The notes beneath the pieces were generated by a model. That model was not told the origin of the DNA, did not search any database, and was given only the letters and a program-made list of their open reading frames with translations. This document shows, piece by piece, positions 1 to 12,256 of a DNA stretch of 64,000 nt. Each line of letters opens with the position of its first letter. The stretch's first letter is position 1. Both the position numbers and the translations under genes were made by a program. The DNA is from Dipetalonema caudispina (Eukaryota; Nematoda; Chromadorea; Rhabditida; Onchocercidae). Location: contig JABVXV010000234.1 of NCBI GenBank assembly GCA_013365325.1, positions 36,754 through 100,753 of the forward strand, in the 5' to 3' direction.

Positions 1-1028
1 GATAATTTTTAATTACATTTTGTGGGGTTGTTGTTGTTGTAGATAGTAGAACCATTGTTGTTTGTATCGTCCAATTTTCAAATCTCCAATTTGACTAGTT
101 ATGAAGTGTAGTATTATTTGTAATAATACTAGTAGGAATAGTAATATGAGCGAGAAAAAAAAAAGCAATCATTTAAAGTTTCGTTTCTTTTTTTTTCTTT
201 TTTTTTTTAAAAGAAGGAAGAAAAGAGAGAAAGATAGACAAAGAGAAAAATAATATTATCTATCAAAGAAATATATAAAAGTGAAACGATAAAAACGGAT
301 TTGTTTAATTGTTTGATAATAATGAATAATATAATAATGTTTAAAAAAAAGACAACACGAATGAATGCTAATTAAAATAATGTCAAAATAGATGAAAGTA
401 GACGATATATATATAGATGACAAAAATTTTTTTTTTCAAGTTCATTTTTTTAAAATCTTTTTTTTTTTTTTTTTGAAATAGGTAACAAGCAATGTCTAAA
501 TAATCATTGAGAGAGAATTTTCGAGGAGAGAGAGAAATTGTAAGTGTGCATATTTATCGGATATAGGATACTCGATAAAACTAGATTTACTTATTGTTTT
601 GTTTGAATCAATCAATTCAATCTTTTATTTCGTCGCCTTTTTCTTCTTCTCTTTCTTTCTTTCTTTACATTTCATCTTGACCAGTGGGAAAATTGACAAT
701 ATTCATTTTCAAAATTTCCAGTTTTTACTATTTTAATATTACATTTTCTACATTTCATATTTGCATTTCTCTCATATTATGTACACAAATGCTTCATCAT
801 TTTATTGCTATACTAAAGAATAAAAGTAACAGTAAAGTAGAAGTAGTAGTAGTCATTGTCGGAACTAGTTGTTGTGTCATTTCTGTCAAATGAAAAGCTT
901 GTTAAGAAAGGAAGATAAGAAGGAGGAATAAGAGAAGAAAGAAGAGGAAGAGAAGGATGAGGAGAAAATTAGTAAAATTATAGAAATACGTATATTTTTT
1001 AAAAGTATAGAAAATTAAACTATAGAAA

Positions 1029-1067
<39 letters not shown>

Positions 1068-1119
1068 ACATTTAAAAATAACTTCTAATGTTTTATCCAA
1101 CATAACTTCAATTCTATCA
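1..1119. other. AT-rich stretch without a recognisable gene
   Basis: I see no supportable coding exon here. It holds poly-A and poly-T tracts, a purine-rich patch around 900-965 and an (AT)n microsatellite at about 1032-1062. The short open frames are low-complexity, Phe/Ile/Ser-rich translations of AT-rich DNA. Confidence 0.6.
1032..1062. repeat. (AT)n microsatellite
   Basis: About 15 uninterrupted TA dinucleotides, directly visible. Confidence 0.95.
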
Positions 1120-1686
1120 TTTAATTAATTTAGACTTTTCTGAAAATATCAATATAAGAAACCGTTATAATTTTTTAAAATAATTTAGGCATTTTTGAAA
1201 AAGACTATAAGAGATCATTATATTTAGAGTAATTTAGGTATCGTTGAAAAGGCACTGTAAGAGATCATTAATTTTTTTAAAATAATTTAGACATTTCTGA
1301 AAAAAACTATACGAGATCATTATATTCAAAATAATTTAGGCATCTTTGAAAAGATCACTGTAAGAGATCACTACATTTTTTTTAAAATAATTTAGACATT
1401 CCTGAAAAAACTATACGAGATCATTATATTTAAAGTAATTTAGGCATCTCTGAAAAGATCACTGTAAGAGATCATTACATTTTTTTAAAATAATTTAGGC
1501 ATTTTTGAAAACGTCACTGTAAGAGATCATTACATTTTTTTTAAAAATAATTTAGAATTTCTGAAAAAACTATACGAGATCATTATATTTAAAGTAATTT
1601 AGGAATCTTTGAAAAGATCACTGTAAGAGATCATTAAATTTTCCTAAAATAATTTAAGCATTTCTGAAAAGATCACTGTAAGCATC
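1120..1686. repeat. ~52-bp tandem satellite with alternating subunits
   Basis: The core GAGATCATT recurs near 1211, 1261, 1313, 1364 (as GAGATCACT), 1417, 1468, 1523, 1576 and 1627, with spacing of 50-55 bp, so there are about ten copies. Two subunit types mostly alternate. Type A carries ACTATACGAGATCATTATAT. Type B carries CACTGTAAGAGATCATTACA followed by a T-run. This gives a dimeric higher-order unit of roughly 104 bp with one B-B irregularity (1468/1523). The last copy decays after 1680. No open frame runs through it. Confidence 0.9.
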
Positions 1687-2053
1687 AAATAATTTAACAC
1701 TGCTAGTGTTACATTCAATAATTTTGTAATAATTATTTTACTACTTTTGAAGAAATTTCCCTGAAATCAACCAATACAATTAACACTACTTTTAAGTAAC
1801 TACACAAACTATCTTTAATTTGAATAAGAATAAGGAGAAAAAAAAAGGAAAATAAAGATTATTATAATCAGTAAGAATAATTAATGTTAAATTTTTGAAA
1901 ATTGGTTGATTTCTAGGGATAATCTACTCAATAAATCTTAACCTATAATAAATCGCGAAAAATATTTTGATTGAAATAAAAAATTTAATAATTTTTAAAA
2001 CTCCCCTGAGCTATTGTCATTTCATTGTTGATACCATGAAATTATCGTTTGAT

Positions 2054-2896
2054 TCAAATTTTGGCACGACCAATTTGTTCATTTTCATCAATTGATATCA
2101 TCGGTTCATCTGCTTGTTCCATATTTATTGATCCTGTAGAATCATCTTTTATTTCCATCGCATCGTTTCTTGGAATCACATCTTGTTCTTCCACTTCCAT
2201 AGCTTTCTCTTTTGTTGTCATAATTTTGTCCACTGATTCCATCGATTCATCTGTTGATGTTACAGCATCATCTTTCGATATCATAACTTGATCTTCCACT
2301 TCTGTAGTTTTATCTTCTGATGATATAATTTTACTCATTGATTCCGTAGGATCGTCTACTAACATTGGCTCAACAGTGGATACTCCTTCGTCCATTAGTG
2401 TCACATCGATATCCATTGATGTCATCCCTTCATCTTTGTCTTCGTAACTTTTCGGTCTCATATCTCCTTCCATTGAACCAACGGCTTCATCCACTGATAC
2501 TGTATCGCTATTATGCCTTGATACCATAGGTTCATCTTTATCTTCCATATTATAGTCATATGATGCTATAATTTCTTCTATTGATCCCATAGCCTTTTGT
2601 ACTGATATCATATCTTCTACAGCTATCATATTTTCATCAACTGATAACATACCATCATCAATTGTAATCATTCCACTATTTGCTGATACAACAATTTCAT
2701 CGAATTCTTTCATATCTTCATCTTTCGTAGCCACATTTTCTCCCTCTTTTGATACCATATCATTCGTATCTTTTGCTACCATATTATCGGATTTCTGTAC
2801 CATAACCTGATCTCGTACATCTTCCGATACAACAAGTTGCCTTTTTGATACCACATTTTGATCAAAATCCAATAAAACCTTCCTCTTACTCATCAT
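2054..2896 (-). CDS. Acidic Met-rich repetitive hypothetical protein (280 aa)
   Basis: I do not recognise this protein. One uninterrupted frame of 281 codons runs from ATG-ATG at 2896 to a stop at 2054, exceptional in DNA this AT-rich. The product is strongly acidic (Asp/Glu) and rich in Met, Ser, Val and Lys. It is built of imperfect repeats of roughly 13 residues with a Met or Val between acidic turns, such as DQVMISKDDAV, DESMESVDKIM and EKAMEVEEQDV. It has no Cys cluster or catalytic motif. The frame stays open upstream to about 3000 without an ATG. That upstream part reads as hydrophobic (VAYVVFTAVFFAEF), so a 5' exon supplying a signal peptide is possible. A donor-like GTAAGA follows the second ATG, so the real start or splicing may differ. 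It lies divergent to MEMO1, about 0.7 kb away. Function unknown. Confidence 0.55.
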   Translation of the reverse strand: MMSKRKVLLDFDQNVVSKRQLVVSEDVRDQVMVQKSDNMVAKDTNDMVSKEGENVATKDEDMKEFDEIVVSANSGMITIDDGMLSVDENMIAVEDMISVQKAMGSIEEIIASYDYNMEDKDEPMVSRHNSDTVSVDEAVGSMEGDMRPKSYEDKDEGMTSMDIDVTLMDEGVSTVEPMLVDDPTESMSKIISSEDKTTEVEDQVMISKDDAVTSTDESMESVDKIMTTKEKAMEVEEQDVIPRNDAMEIKDDSTGSINMEQADEPMISIDENEQIGRAKI

Positions 2897-3570
2897 ATCA
2901 ACTATCCACCAAGATCGCAAATCAATAAATTCAGCAAAAAACACCGCGGTAAACACAACATATGCAACAATTCCGTTCCCTCTATTGTTCTCTGACCATT
3001 ATTGTTTTGACAATATATATCATCCTCTACCACACTATTTCTTCTAACACCTATCTCACTAACAACATTTCTATGCCACAACATTTCGTTGCATTCTACA
3101 CTGCATAATATTGATGTAGTAAATTTTGTCAATCATTTTGCTTAGTGCTATATTAGCTAAGATATTAAGTTAATTTCTAAAATATAATTTACTATATTTC
3201 ATGTTAATTTTAAAGATTAAAAGTAAAAAAAAAAAAGAAAAAAAATTGAGGAAAAATTACTTTATCACGGATATATTTCATTTATTTATTTACTTATAAT
3301 TTTTTTTTTTTTCTTCACTTTCAACAATTTTTTACAGAATGTATTAATTTAGAGAATAAATATTACTGCACAGTAAACAAATGAAATTCATCGAATAGAT
3401 TTGAAATTGTCTTTTTTTTTTTTCAATGTAAATTTATCCTTTACATACGTTTAGAAATAATTATATGTTGTAATTGGTTCATTGCAAAAAAAAAAAAAAA
3501 CATATGCAAAATTATATCATTTAATGTAGGTATATCGTTGGAATACATTAAAATTATCGTGCTAAAAGCA
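2897..3570. other. Divergent intergenic region upstream of MEMO1
   Basis: About 670 bp between the minus-strand repetitive ORF and MEMO1, likely containing both promoters. A minus-strand open frame at 2902-3132 overlaps the ORF start in another frame and could be a 5' exon, but no clean splice joins them. A TTTAATGTAG acceptor-like site near 3530 could receive a spliced leader or 5'UTR exon for MEMO1. Several A/T runs are present. Confidence 0.4.
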
Positions 3571-6500
3571 ATGGCTTCTATTGGTTGCGCTGTAAGAAAT
3601 GCATCTCATGCTGGATCTTGGTTTGTTTTGTTTTAGCTTTTTTTTTTTTTTTTTTTTTGTTGTTTTTTGTTTTTTTGTAGTGTAGCATAAAACGTATAAT
3701 AACGTAACAAAATTTTTGTTATTTTATACTTCTGATGCTTTAATAATGCTATCCAAAGATGGAAGTGTTACATTTGAATAATTTAATTTCCTATATTTAT
3801 ATTACTTTATCTTTTGTTAGGTATACGGATGATCCAAGGCAATTGCATCGTGAATTAACGGAATGGCTTGGCGCTGCTGGTTCACGTCATGCTCAATCAG
3901 CTCGTGCTATTATTTCACCGTAAGTACTATCATTTCATAGCAGTTGGAAATTAAACATTGCACATTTTAAATTTGTCAATTTTCACTTCAATTAGATTAA
4001 ATTAGGCCAAATTTTGCTAGCTCAGGTTATGTATGAATATCACTAATTTTGGTATCAATTATTCGTCCAGGATGATAACGTTAGTAACACGCTAAAGGAT
4101 AGAACCAATATGGATTAGTAGCAACAAAGTCACTTTTCAATCATGGCTTCAAGTATGATTAAGTTTTTAATTTTAACATCTTCTTTCCATCATATTTCAT
4201 ATATTATTTCTCTTTCTCTTATTGGTGAACAAGGAGAGATTGGTATTAGCAAGAGAAGAGAAAGAGAAAGTATGAAGAATGGAAATCTCAAGATTGGACA
4301 AGGCAAATATACAGATTCGAAACTATCTCGTTTTCCGAATGTATTTCGAATAATTGAGTTCTTTTTCAGACATGCTGGTTATTCATACAGCGGCAGGGTT
4401 GCAGCTTTTGCCTTCAAACAAATTGTTCCTGAAACTGTGTGAGTGTAAATTCTATCCTACCTGCAACATTACCTTATTTGTATGATTAATTAAAAGTAAA
4501 AATTGCAAATGAGACCTATTTCTAAATTGTTTAATTGATCTGTTTGCTAACTGGATCTTTATGAAGTGATGGTTGCTTCCTACCGACAAAATCACGTGAT
4601 CGACACTTGATTATTTATCACCTGCTTTAAAGAGGTGGGAGCAACTTTACAATAGGGCAGCAGGCAGAAGTCGAACCATACCTGAACCACTCTTCTCTAC
4701 GTTCTACATGCTGCCATGTTGTTTCCATGTGTATTATCTCAATGAAGGAGAAATAGCTGGATGAATGGATTTAGTAAGAGAAAGAAATTAATCTCGAAAT
4801 TTTATTCTTGCATATAGATTTAGAATCATTAATTGATTGCAGTTTTTTGGTATATATTTAGTTTTTTCAAAATTTTTTGTTAAAAAATTTTTCGTCTAAT
4901 TGTTATAGTAACATTATATTCGTATTGGGACCGTCACATGTGATGTCGCTGGACACTTGTGCACTGTCAACTTGTTCGCGTTATCGTACACCTATAGGTG
5001 ACCTTCAGATCGATCAGAGAAGTATTTCTTTTTTTTTTTTTTTTTTTTTTTTCAAATTTCTCTAAATGATATCAATAACGATTTGATCATGAGGGAAAAT
5101 AAATTCTGTTCGGTTAACATATTGTTTGTGCGAACGATAACCGTTCAGTATCGCGTTATTGATGAATGGCATCAGTGAATAAAATACTTAAGCCTTTTAG
5201 GAAATATGTGCGTACATATTGGCAGTGGTAGGACGAAGAGGCTGAAATAGTTGAGCAAAATAAACAAATCATGGCTGTGTCGTGGCTAAATTGGATCTTA
5301 GTACTGTTGAGAGTATCTTTGAAAAACCTTAGCAGTCTTAACTTAACTTAAAATTATGGAGGACTATATAATGTCATGTCTGTATTTTATTAACTAAATT
5401 ATTCCGCATGGTTCACGTTACGCATCATAACTTTACAGCAAATATGGAGTTGAAAGAAACCGGAGCTTTTTCATTGATGGATTTGCGTAGCGAAGAAGCA
5501 GAACATAGCATTGAAATGCAGCTGCCTTACATAGCAAAAATCATGGAAAAGTATATTTTTTGTTGGATTAAAATAACGGTTTCATTCCAAGATCGAACCG
5601 ATAAGCTGAAACTGGGATGAAAACTTTTAAACATCGTCATTTAGCCTTTTATTGGATCAAATTATGAAACAGAGAGATTTTCTTGTCGCAAATAATTAAA
5701 TCCATTAACCGAATTTCTTATTGCAGGCAGTCAACGAATAGTTACAGCATTGTACCAGTGTTGGTAGGATCACTTTCACCTTCAAAACAAGCCAGTTATG
5801 GCAAAATATTTAGCAAGTATCTATCGGATCCAAAGATAGTATTTGTCGTCAGTTCTGACTTTTGTCACTGGGGTATGGTAGTTTAAGTATATTCGTTTTT
5901 TATATCTGAATTTAATTGCGAATAGTGGTATCCTTCAGTTACCCAGTTATGAAGCAAGCCAGCTAAAAATCTAATTAAAGTAACGAAAAGCAGTTCTACT
6001 CTGTTCGGTTTATTTATCGATTGATGTTTGCTTAAAGGAAGTCGATTTCATTTCATGCCACACGACAATAGTACCGGTGTACCAATATATGAACAAATTG
6101 CTGCTATGGACAAACAGGTTTCATTTTTTTTCTTTTTTTTGATTTCTTGCTAGTGAATCTTAATGTTCCATATTTAAAAAAGAGAAAAAAAAAGGTAGTG
6201 ATGATTGATAGGTTTTATTTTTGAGTTGTATCTTTACAGCAACTAAATACTTTTTAGTGCTTATCATGAAATGAATATTATTCGGTTAAGTTATTCTTGG
6301 AATTATAACTAATCGGTAAATTTAATATCAAGGCTTGCCTTACTTCTTAACAGTCACATATTGGGCTGTTTTCAGGGAATGGACGCAATTTCTAGCCTTA
6401 ATCCGGCAGCGTTTGGGGAGTATTTGAAAAAGACACAAAATACAATCTGTGGCAGAAATCCAATAAGTGTCATTCTCTATGTAAATATTTTCTCTATGTA

Positions 6501-7472
6501 TACTATCACTAACTTAGTGTATAATTTGATGAAGAATGATGGTCTTCCATAGTGAAAGACAGAATGTTCAATAGATTAATCACGTTTGAAGAGATGTACC
6601 ACAGATAATATTTCTGCTTTTCAAGCATCTTATAATCAACATTTAATTAAATATTGATTATTATATGATCTTGTTGCTATCGTTGTGTCCCATCTGATTT
6701 TCAACACTTTTTGGACATTGAATGATTTTTTATTATATTTTTAGGCAGCGGAATATTTCCGTCAAATGAACAGTTATCTGGCGGAATTTGTATTTCTCAA
6801 ATATGCACAATCTAATCAGGTAATTTGTTTACTAGAAGATATGATATGATTAAATTCGGCAAAGTTTTGTTATATTTTTAGTCTGGAATGAGTTTAAGGC
6901 TGTAAGCAAAGTATGCACATATGAATTTGACTGCTTCACCGAAATATTTGATCTCGAGCATAATATATACAGATGAAGAGTAATATGAAATTATTTATAG
7001 AAGTTAAGAATTATTATTCGAGTTGTCTTGCGTACTATTTGAAGAATCTTCTCTTCATTATCAACAATTTAGACTGTCGTTGATGGAAATTGATATAGAG
7101 ATGTTTATCTTTGTTTCACATTTTAGTATGCCATGATATATTCTGTAGACAATGTTGTGAAACTTACGAATAGAGCCAGTAAAGATCTGTATGAGGAAAG
7201 GAGGTTATGTATAGAGTAAGCAAAGCTGTCATCACAGGGAAAGTGGAAATTCATTTTAATGCGCATTTTGCTAAGAATTAGATTGTTAGATACTAGAAAT
7301 GTGTGCCATACGAAGATACAGCTCGCTTCCTCTTCCAGAATTTTGGAACACAAAATTCATGAAGTAAATTTAATATTTGAGGAAGATTGTTATGCATTTG
7401 CAGAGCCGTAGCCTGAACGATTCATCCGTGTCATATGCAGCAGGTGCCCTTTTCATTAATCCAAGAGAGTAA
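3571..7472 (+). CDS. MEMO1: MEMO1 family protein (mediator of ErbB2-driven cell motility), 10 exons
   Basis: Exons: 3571-3620, 3821-3919, 4370-4438, 4909-5021, 5439-5550, 5727-5872, 6038-6117, 6376-6480, 6745-6819, 7404-7472. All phases agree and give 305 aa (human MEMO1 is 297). Similarity to MEMO1 is continuous: [15 protein letters not shown] at the N-terminus, [58 protein letters not shown], and a C-terminal VSYAAGAL. The four residues lining the family's pocket are all present: His51, His83, His195 and Cys248, equivalent to human His49, His81, His192 and Cys244. The family is a cytosolic dioxygenase-fold protein linked to copper/redox handling, cytoskeletal signalling and, in worms, insulin-pathway/NADPH-oxidase regulation. 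Exon 1 uses a weak GTTTGT donor, and exon 10 follows a 584-bp intron. It converges on the ING gene. Start chosen as the only ATG in frame with the conserved N-terminus. Confidence 0.95.
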
Positions 7473-8306
7473 ACAAATTTCGAGCCGTTCGCATTGATTA
7501 TCAAATGTTTTGCATGAACAACAATGAAACTACACACAATTGAAGATCTATTAATATAATCTGAAAAATTGTTACCATTTTATTACTTTGTGAATATGTA
7601 TAATCGTAAAGAACATGCTAACACAACCTTATCACTATTATCATCATTTTCTTTGTCTTGGTTAAAAATCACAGTTAAGTGCTTTATCGTTTGATGAAGT
7701 TGATATTGTATAACCATGTCGTATCCTTTTATTCGTGATGTAAAAATCCTTTGTAGTAGGAATCAATGTATCTTTCCCGGACTCACTATTGGGACTAATG
7801 TTTCGATTATGCGATTTCGTCCAACGACAGTACAACTTGACTTCGTGGCATATATTCCGTCGTATAAACATTTCGCATGTTTCTATACGTTTTGCTATAA
7901 ATTCTGAGGTACAATTTTTATTCTGAGATCGAAGCGTCATTTACAAGCCAGTAATTAAAAAGGCAAAGTGTAAGAGAGATGCATACAAAAATAAGCAATT
8001 GATGTTGAAACGTAAAATAATTGTCAAAAAACAAAATGTACAAAAACAAATTGTTGACATAACTGCGCAATATTGCAAACTTGTATCAATCAAAATATAG
8101 CACGCTAAGAAATTGGCTATGAAAGACATATACTAACAGTTATCCGAGGTAACTGGAAGTAACCACCTTAACATTTCAGATAACCTAAAAATATGAGAAC
8201 ATCTCAGTGACTACTATGATTTAATCTTTCAAAAGAATTTTCCTTTTAAAAACGTTGCAAAAGATTATGGTAAAGTGAAAAGAAGCCATGAGTGACCGAA
8301 TGACAC
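7473..8306. other. Convergent intergenic region between MEMO1 and ING gene
   Basis: About 830 bp holding the two 3'UTRs. Overlapping open frames on both strands around 7662-7940 are relatively GC-rich but match no family I know and have no obvious partner exons. I treat the stretch as non-coding. Confidence 0.5.
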
Positions 8307-10446
8307 TTATTTACTACTACCAGTGGAATTCTTTTTTTTTCGTTGCTCATTGCAACGTTCACAATACCATTTTCCTTTTGGCGCTTCTGTAAGGCCAACG
8401 CACTGGAAATGGAACCATTCTATAGCACACTGTTTGTTGTCACACATTATCATTTGACCGTGCGAAACCTGCAAATTGATTATTCATTTTTTTAAAACAA
8501 AAATCATGAGAACCTTTAAATCATCAATGAAGTATATATACAAATCTTTAAATGAATTTTTCCTATCAAATGGAAGATAATAACCTGATGGCAGATGCAA
8601 TAGGTCGGTTCGTTAGGGTCAACAGGCATTTCCATAACCGATGGTGCATCCAAAAATGGCTGGAATGGCGTAGAGACAGAAGCTGGAAAAAGATTTCAAC
8701 AATAAAATGTGAAAAAAGCTCACTTGATTAACTTAAACTTTTTGAAATATTCCCAATTACCGCAGAAGCAGAAGGACTATTTATTTAACAAAAATGTTAT
8801 TGAGTGTCAAATCATGAAATAATGGCATCATAGCAGTACTTGACCATCTTATCCTTCAGATATAAAGTGAGAAGACAACTGTGGTTCCGATGGCAATTTT
8901 CGAGTGAAGCTTCTTTCGTGAAACATGTCAACAAATTCAGTAGAATCCCGAGATAAAAAGAATATAAGGATATGATAGTAGTAGCATGCCTTGTAACATA
9001 CCTGCACTTTTCTGAGACCAGCTGTCCTCTTTTAATTTCTTCTTATCCTTACGACCCGCAACACTTTTTCGCTTCCGGTCAAGCATTTCATCTGAATTTA
9101 ATGTTGGATTTTAAATCGAAAATCTTTAGCCCTTTCAAAATCACTTCTTTTTTTGATCAACGAATTAGAATTTCACTTGCTATTTTCTCGCCAAACCTCC
9201 ATAACGTAAAAGCGAAAGAAATACTACTTTATTTCGCCATTTTACAACGATAAGATGTGATAAAAATGGATTCAGCAGTTGGAGGAGGAGGAAAACATGG
9301 AGAGAGGTGACGCTGATATCGAAAGTGAAAGTATTTCAATGTAAGATGCCCTTCGGCAAAACAACGATTCAAACTGTGCTAGTTAACCGTAAATGCAGAA
9401 ATTTGAGCACAGAAATTTCGATCACTCATACAAAGGCTCATAGATAATATACATACATATATAGTTTAGCTTACATTTGCATACAACAGACATTTTAATA
9501 TTTACCGCCGTTTTTATTAGCTTTTGCCGCAGCTGCCGCTGCAGCATCCAAATATTTTTGCCGTATCGTAGCTTGAAGTTTTACTGAATCATTATCCAAA
9601 CGTCTGATATGTTTATCGACAAGTTCGTAGGTGTCTGATGCCAAACGAATTTTTTCATTTGATAAACGTTCGATTTCCGCAAATAATGTCTGCAAAAATT
9701 GATATCCGAGATGAATCATACTTGAAGACAAACTTTCTTTGAAATAGAACTGAATCGATGTTATAGTTGAAATAACTGAAAGTGAATTCTGAATACTTTT
9801 ACACTTACGATCAACTGAATAAATAATGACTATGAAAAACAAATAACGAAACAACAGCATTCATCAAGATTTTATGAAATGAGCCATTTTTTATCATTCC
9901 AAGTAACTCACGCTGTCAACATCCACACAAAAGAAGATAACGTGACCATTTCACTGATGAAGTTATATGTAAAGATCTCTCTGAGAGAATTACTCGAGCA
10001 AAACTTGATGCATACAAAGAAGATAGGGAGATTGGGATAACATCTTGGTAAGACAGCTTAAAATTGGCTAGCTTAGTTAAGTATACTCTGTTTAATATTA
10101 CTTAACTATAAATGACATTATTTAACACTTTCACCCGCGGTCATATTTATCTCATACTTCACAATCCGATTCATCAGCATCTAATTTCTTGAACTAGGCG
10201 ATTTTGGTAAATTGCAAAACAAAAACGAAAAAAAATAAAACAAAGAAAACTTACCATAATTTCTTTATTAAACGAAATTGATGCATTCTTCGGCATTTTT
10301 TGGTGTGATTTCACAAATACCTTCAATTTTCGATCAATTTCGGCTGATCGCTTATGACATTCTACATCGTACTTTCGAATCCCTTGCAAATTTTTCGCCA
10401 AATCGCGAGGAAGTGTAGATAAATTATCCAAATAATGATCCAACAT
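8307..10446 (-). CDS. ING4/ING5-type PHD-finger chromatin reader, 5 exons
   Basis: Exons in transcript order: 10446-10255, 9689-9506, 9091-9002, 8682-8585, 8468-8307. Phases are consistent and give 241 aa, close to human ING4/5 (about 240-250). The N-terminal ING coiled-coil domain starts [16 protein letters not shown] and includes [12 protein letters not shown], nearly identical to ING4/5. An Ala run and a basic linker ([15 protein letters not shown]) follow, consistent with a nuclear localisation signal. The linker ends in [11 protein letters not shown]. The PHD finger (residues 184-227) has the C4HC3 ligands C184, C186, C197, C202, H208, C211, C224 and C227. It keeps the Tyr, Met and Trp positions that read methylated H3K4 in the family. 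ING4/5 proteins are subunits of MYST acetyltransferase complexes (HBO1, MOZ/MORF). An in-frame upstream ATG at 10545 would add a hydrophobic leader and is unlikely for a nuclear protein; an acceptor-like site lies just before the chosen ATG. Confidence 0.93.
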
Positions 10447-12256
10447 TACTGATATCTTCAACAGCAAATTATGAGAAGCATAGTATGAAGATATTATCAC
10501 GAAGGTCAAGAAATAAATTCTGATCATTGTCAAGATGACCAACATTAATCTTCTATGGCTTCAATTCCTTATTAAAGTGAAATGAGTACTTGATTGAAAA
10601 TCGCGAAAATTTTTCTAATTAATGCTCAATTTAGATTATTAATGCAAACTTTCAGCAAATGTTACTATCAATAACCGCATAAAATTTTACCAAATCTAAA
10701 TTAGTAGTGTTTGTTTAATATTTAAACTCGTCCGTAGCCCTACTTACGCAGTTTATTCCTTCATTATCAAAACATTACTGAGTTCAACTTCTCTGAGTCA
10801 CTTTTTCCTTTAGTTTAATAAACAACAAAATAAAACACTGGAAAGTTTCCGCATATGATCGAAGAATATATAGAATTTTGAGGAAAAAAACGAATTCAAA
10901 TCTACCAATCAAATATTTATAACGGTTTTGACTCCAAAAAAAAAGAAAGAAAATAACGAAAAAAGAAAACCAAAAATATTTTTTGCATAACTTTACATTA
11001 TCACAACAATTTTATATCTTCAATAAATAAGGAAAAAAAGGAGAAAAAAAAACGAGAGAAACTTTTCAGCTTATAATTGTTATCAAATAAGGAAAGAATA
11101 ATACTAAATGTTTTAAATTATTACCTATCATTTTATCCACTTCTTTTTTCTTTTCCTAACCAAATGAAATCAATCATAACTTTCAGTCATACGACAGCTT
11201 TCATACCTAATGTTACAAAGAAACAATTGAACAATCAATATAATCAATTAAATGATAGTAAATGTCTAATAAAACTGTTCTTAAATCACATCACACGTAA
11301 AACACGTCGAATAATTGCGTAACCAATTTCAAGAAAAGGTTCAAAACAACAAAACAAACCAAACAATGACATCTGTCATTCTGCTACTATGATGATAGTA
11401 GTATGAAAAAAATTTCGGCTCAGATATGAATTAATTGAAACAAACATCGTTTTTTGTTTTTTACAACTAATCAAAGAATGTACAAATATTTTTTAATATG
11501 TTTATATGGCGTAATTATAATGCAATATAATATTCTATCGTAAATTTGATATAATATAATTTAATACAGTAGTACATTAATACAGTATGATTCAGTACAG
11601 TAGTATATTATTACGGTACAATGCGGTATAATAATATAAAACTTTATATTGGTATATTTACTAGTACATTTGATTATTATCAAAAAGTATTTAATTATAT
11701 TTGAAATGCATATTTTGTTTTAATTCACTCATGTTCTAAGTATTTTCAAAAATTCCTTTTTCCTCTCCAATTTATCGCAAAAGTATCAAATTTGAATGTC
11801 AATAAAAAAAAAATTCTTCCCCACTTTCATATTTTCATGATGCTAAGTTATGTTAAAAGTGTTTTAGCGAAAAATTATGTCCTGATTTGCAAACTAATTC
11901 GATGCTTTGTTTTTACCACATTGTAATTTAAAACCAGAAAAAAAAAATGATACTAATTGGAAAGGGAACGAAAAAAGGAATGATAGGATAAAGGACGAAT
12001 TTAAATTCAAATAGAATAAAACATTGTAAACATTTAAATTAAAATGAGGTAATAAAGATTGTTACATTTTTTTTTGATTATGTTTATTGTAAAAACTATG
12101 TGAGTTATTATTTATTCCAAAATATGACAGTTGCAAGCAGAATTATTTATTTAAAGTGCATGGATAAAAATTTATTATGTCAAAATTTTAGGGTTATCAA
12201 TTGATTTGTTAACCACTGATATGATAACACAATGACAATAAATGTACATGAAATAA
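10447..12256. other. Intergenic region between ING and DOMON/b561 genes
   Basis: About 1.8 kb with no coding exon I can support. It holds A-runs and a degenerate TA-rich minisatellite around 11530-11640. Open frames such as 11077-11322 are low-complexity. Confidence 0.5.
11530..11640. repeat. Degenerate AT-rich minisatellite (TACAGTAGTA-like)
   Basis: Motifs such as ATACAGTAGTAC, ATACAGTATGAT and GTACAGTAGTAT recur irregularly within about 110 bp. Period and copy number are not sharp. Confidence 0.5.

Noticed and set aside
684..893. 69-codon plus-strand frame near the window start
   Set aside because: Composition matches the surrounding AT-rich DNA and the translation has no domain or splice context.
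7662..7940. 92-codon minus-strand frame and a 63-codon plus-strand frame between MEMO1 and ING
   Set aside because: Lies in the shared 3' intergenic region; no recognisable domain, no partner exons, and both strands are open, suggesting chance.
10447..10545. Upstream in-frame ATG adding 33 hydrophobic residues to the ING protein
   Set aside because: ING4/5 proteins start at the MxLxHYLD motif, and an acceptor-like site falls just before the internal ATG; a hydrophobic leader does not fit a nuclear protein.
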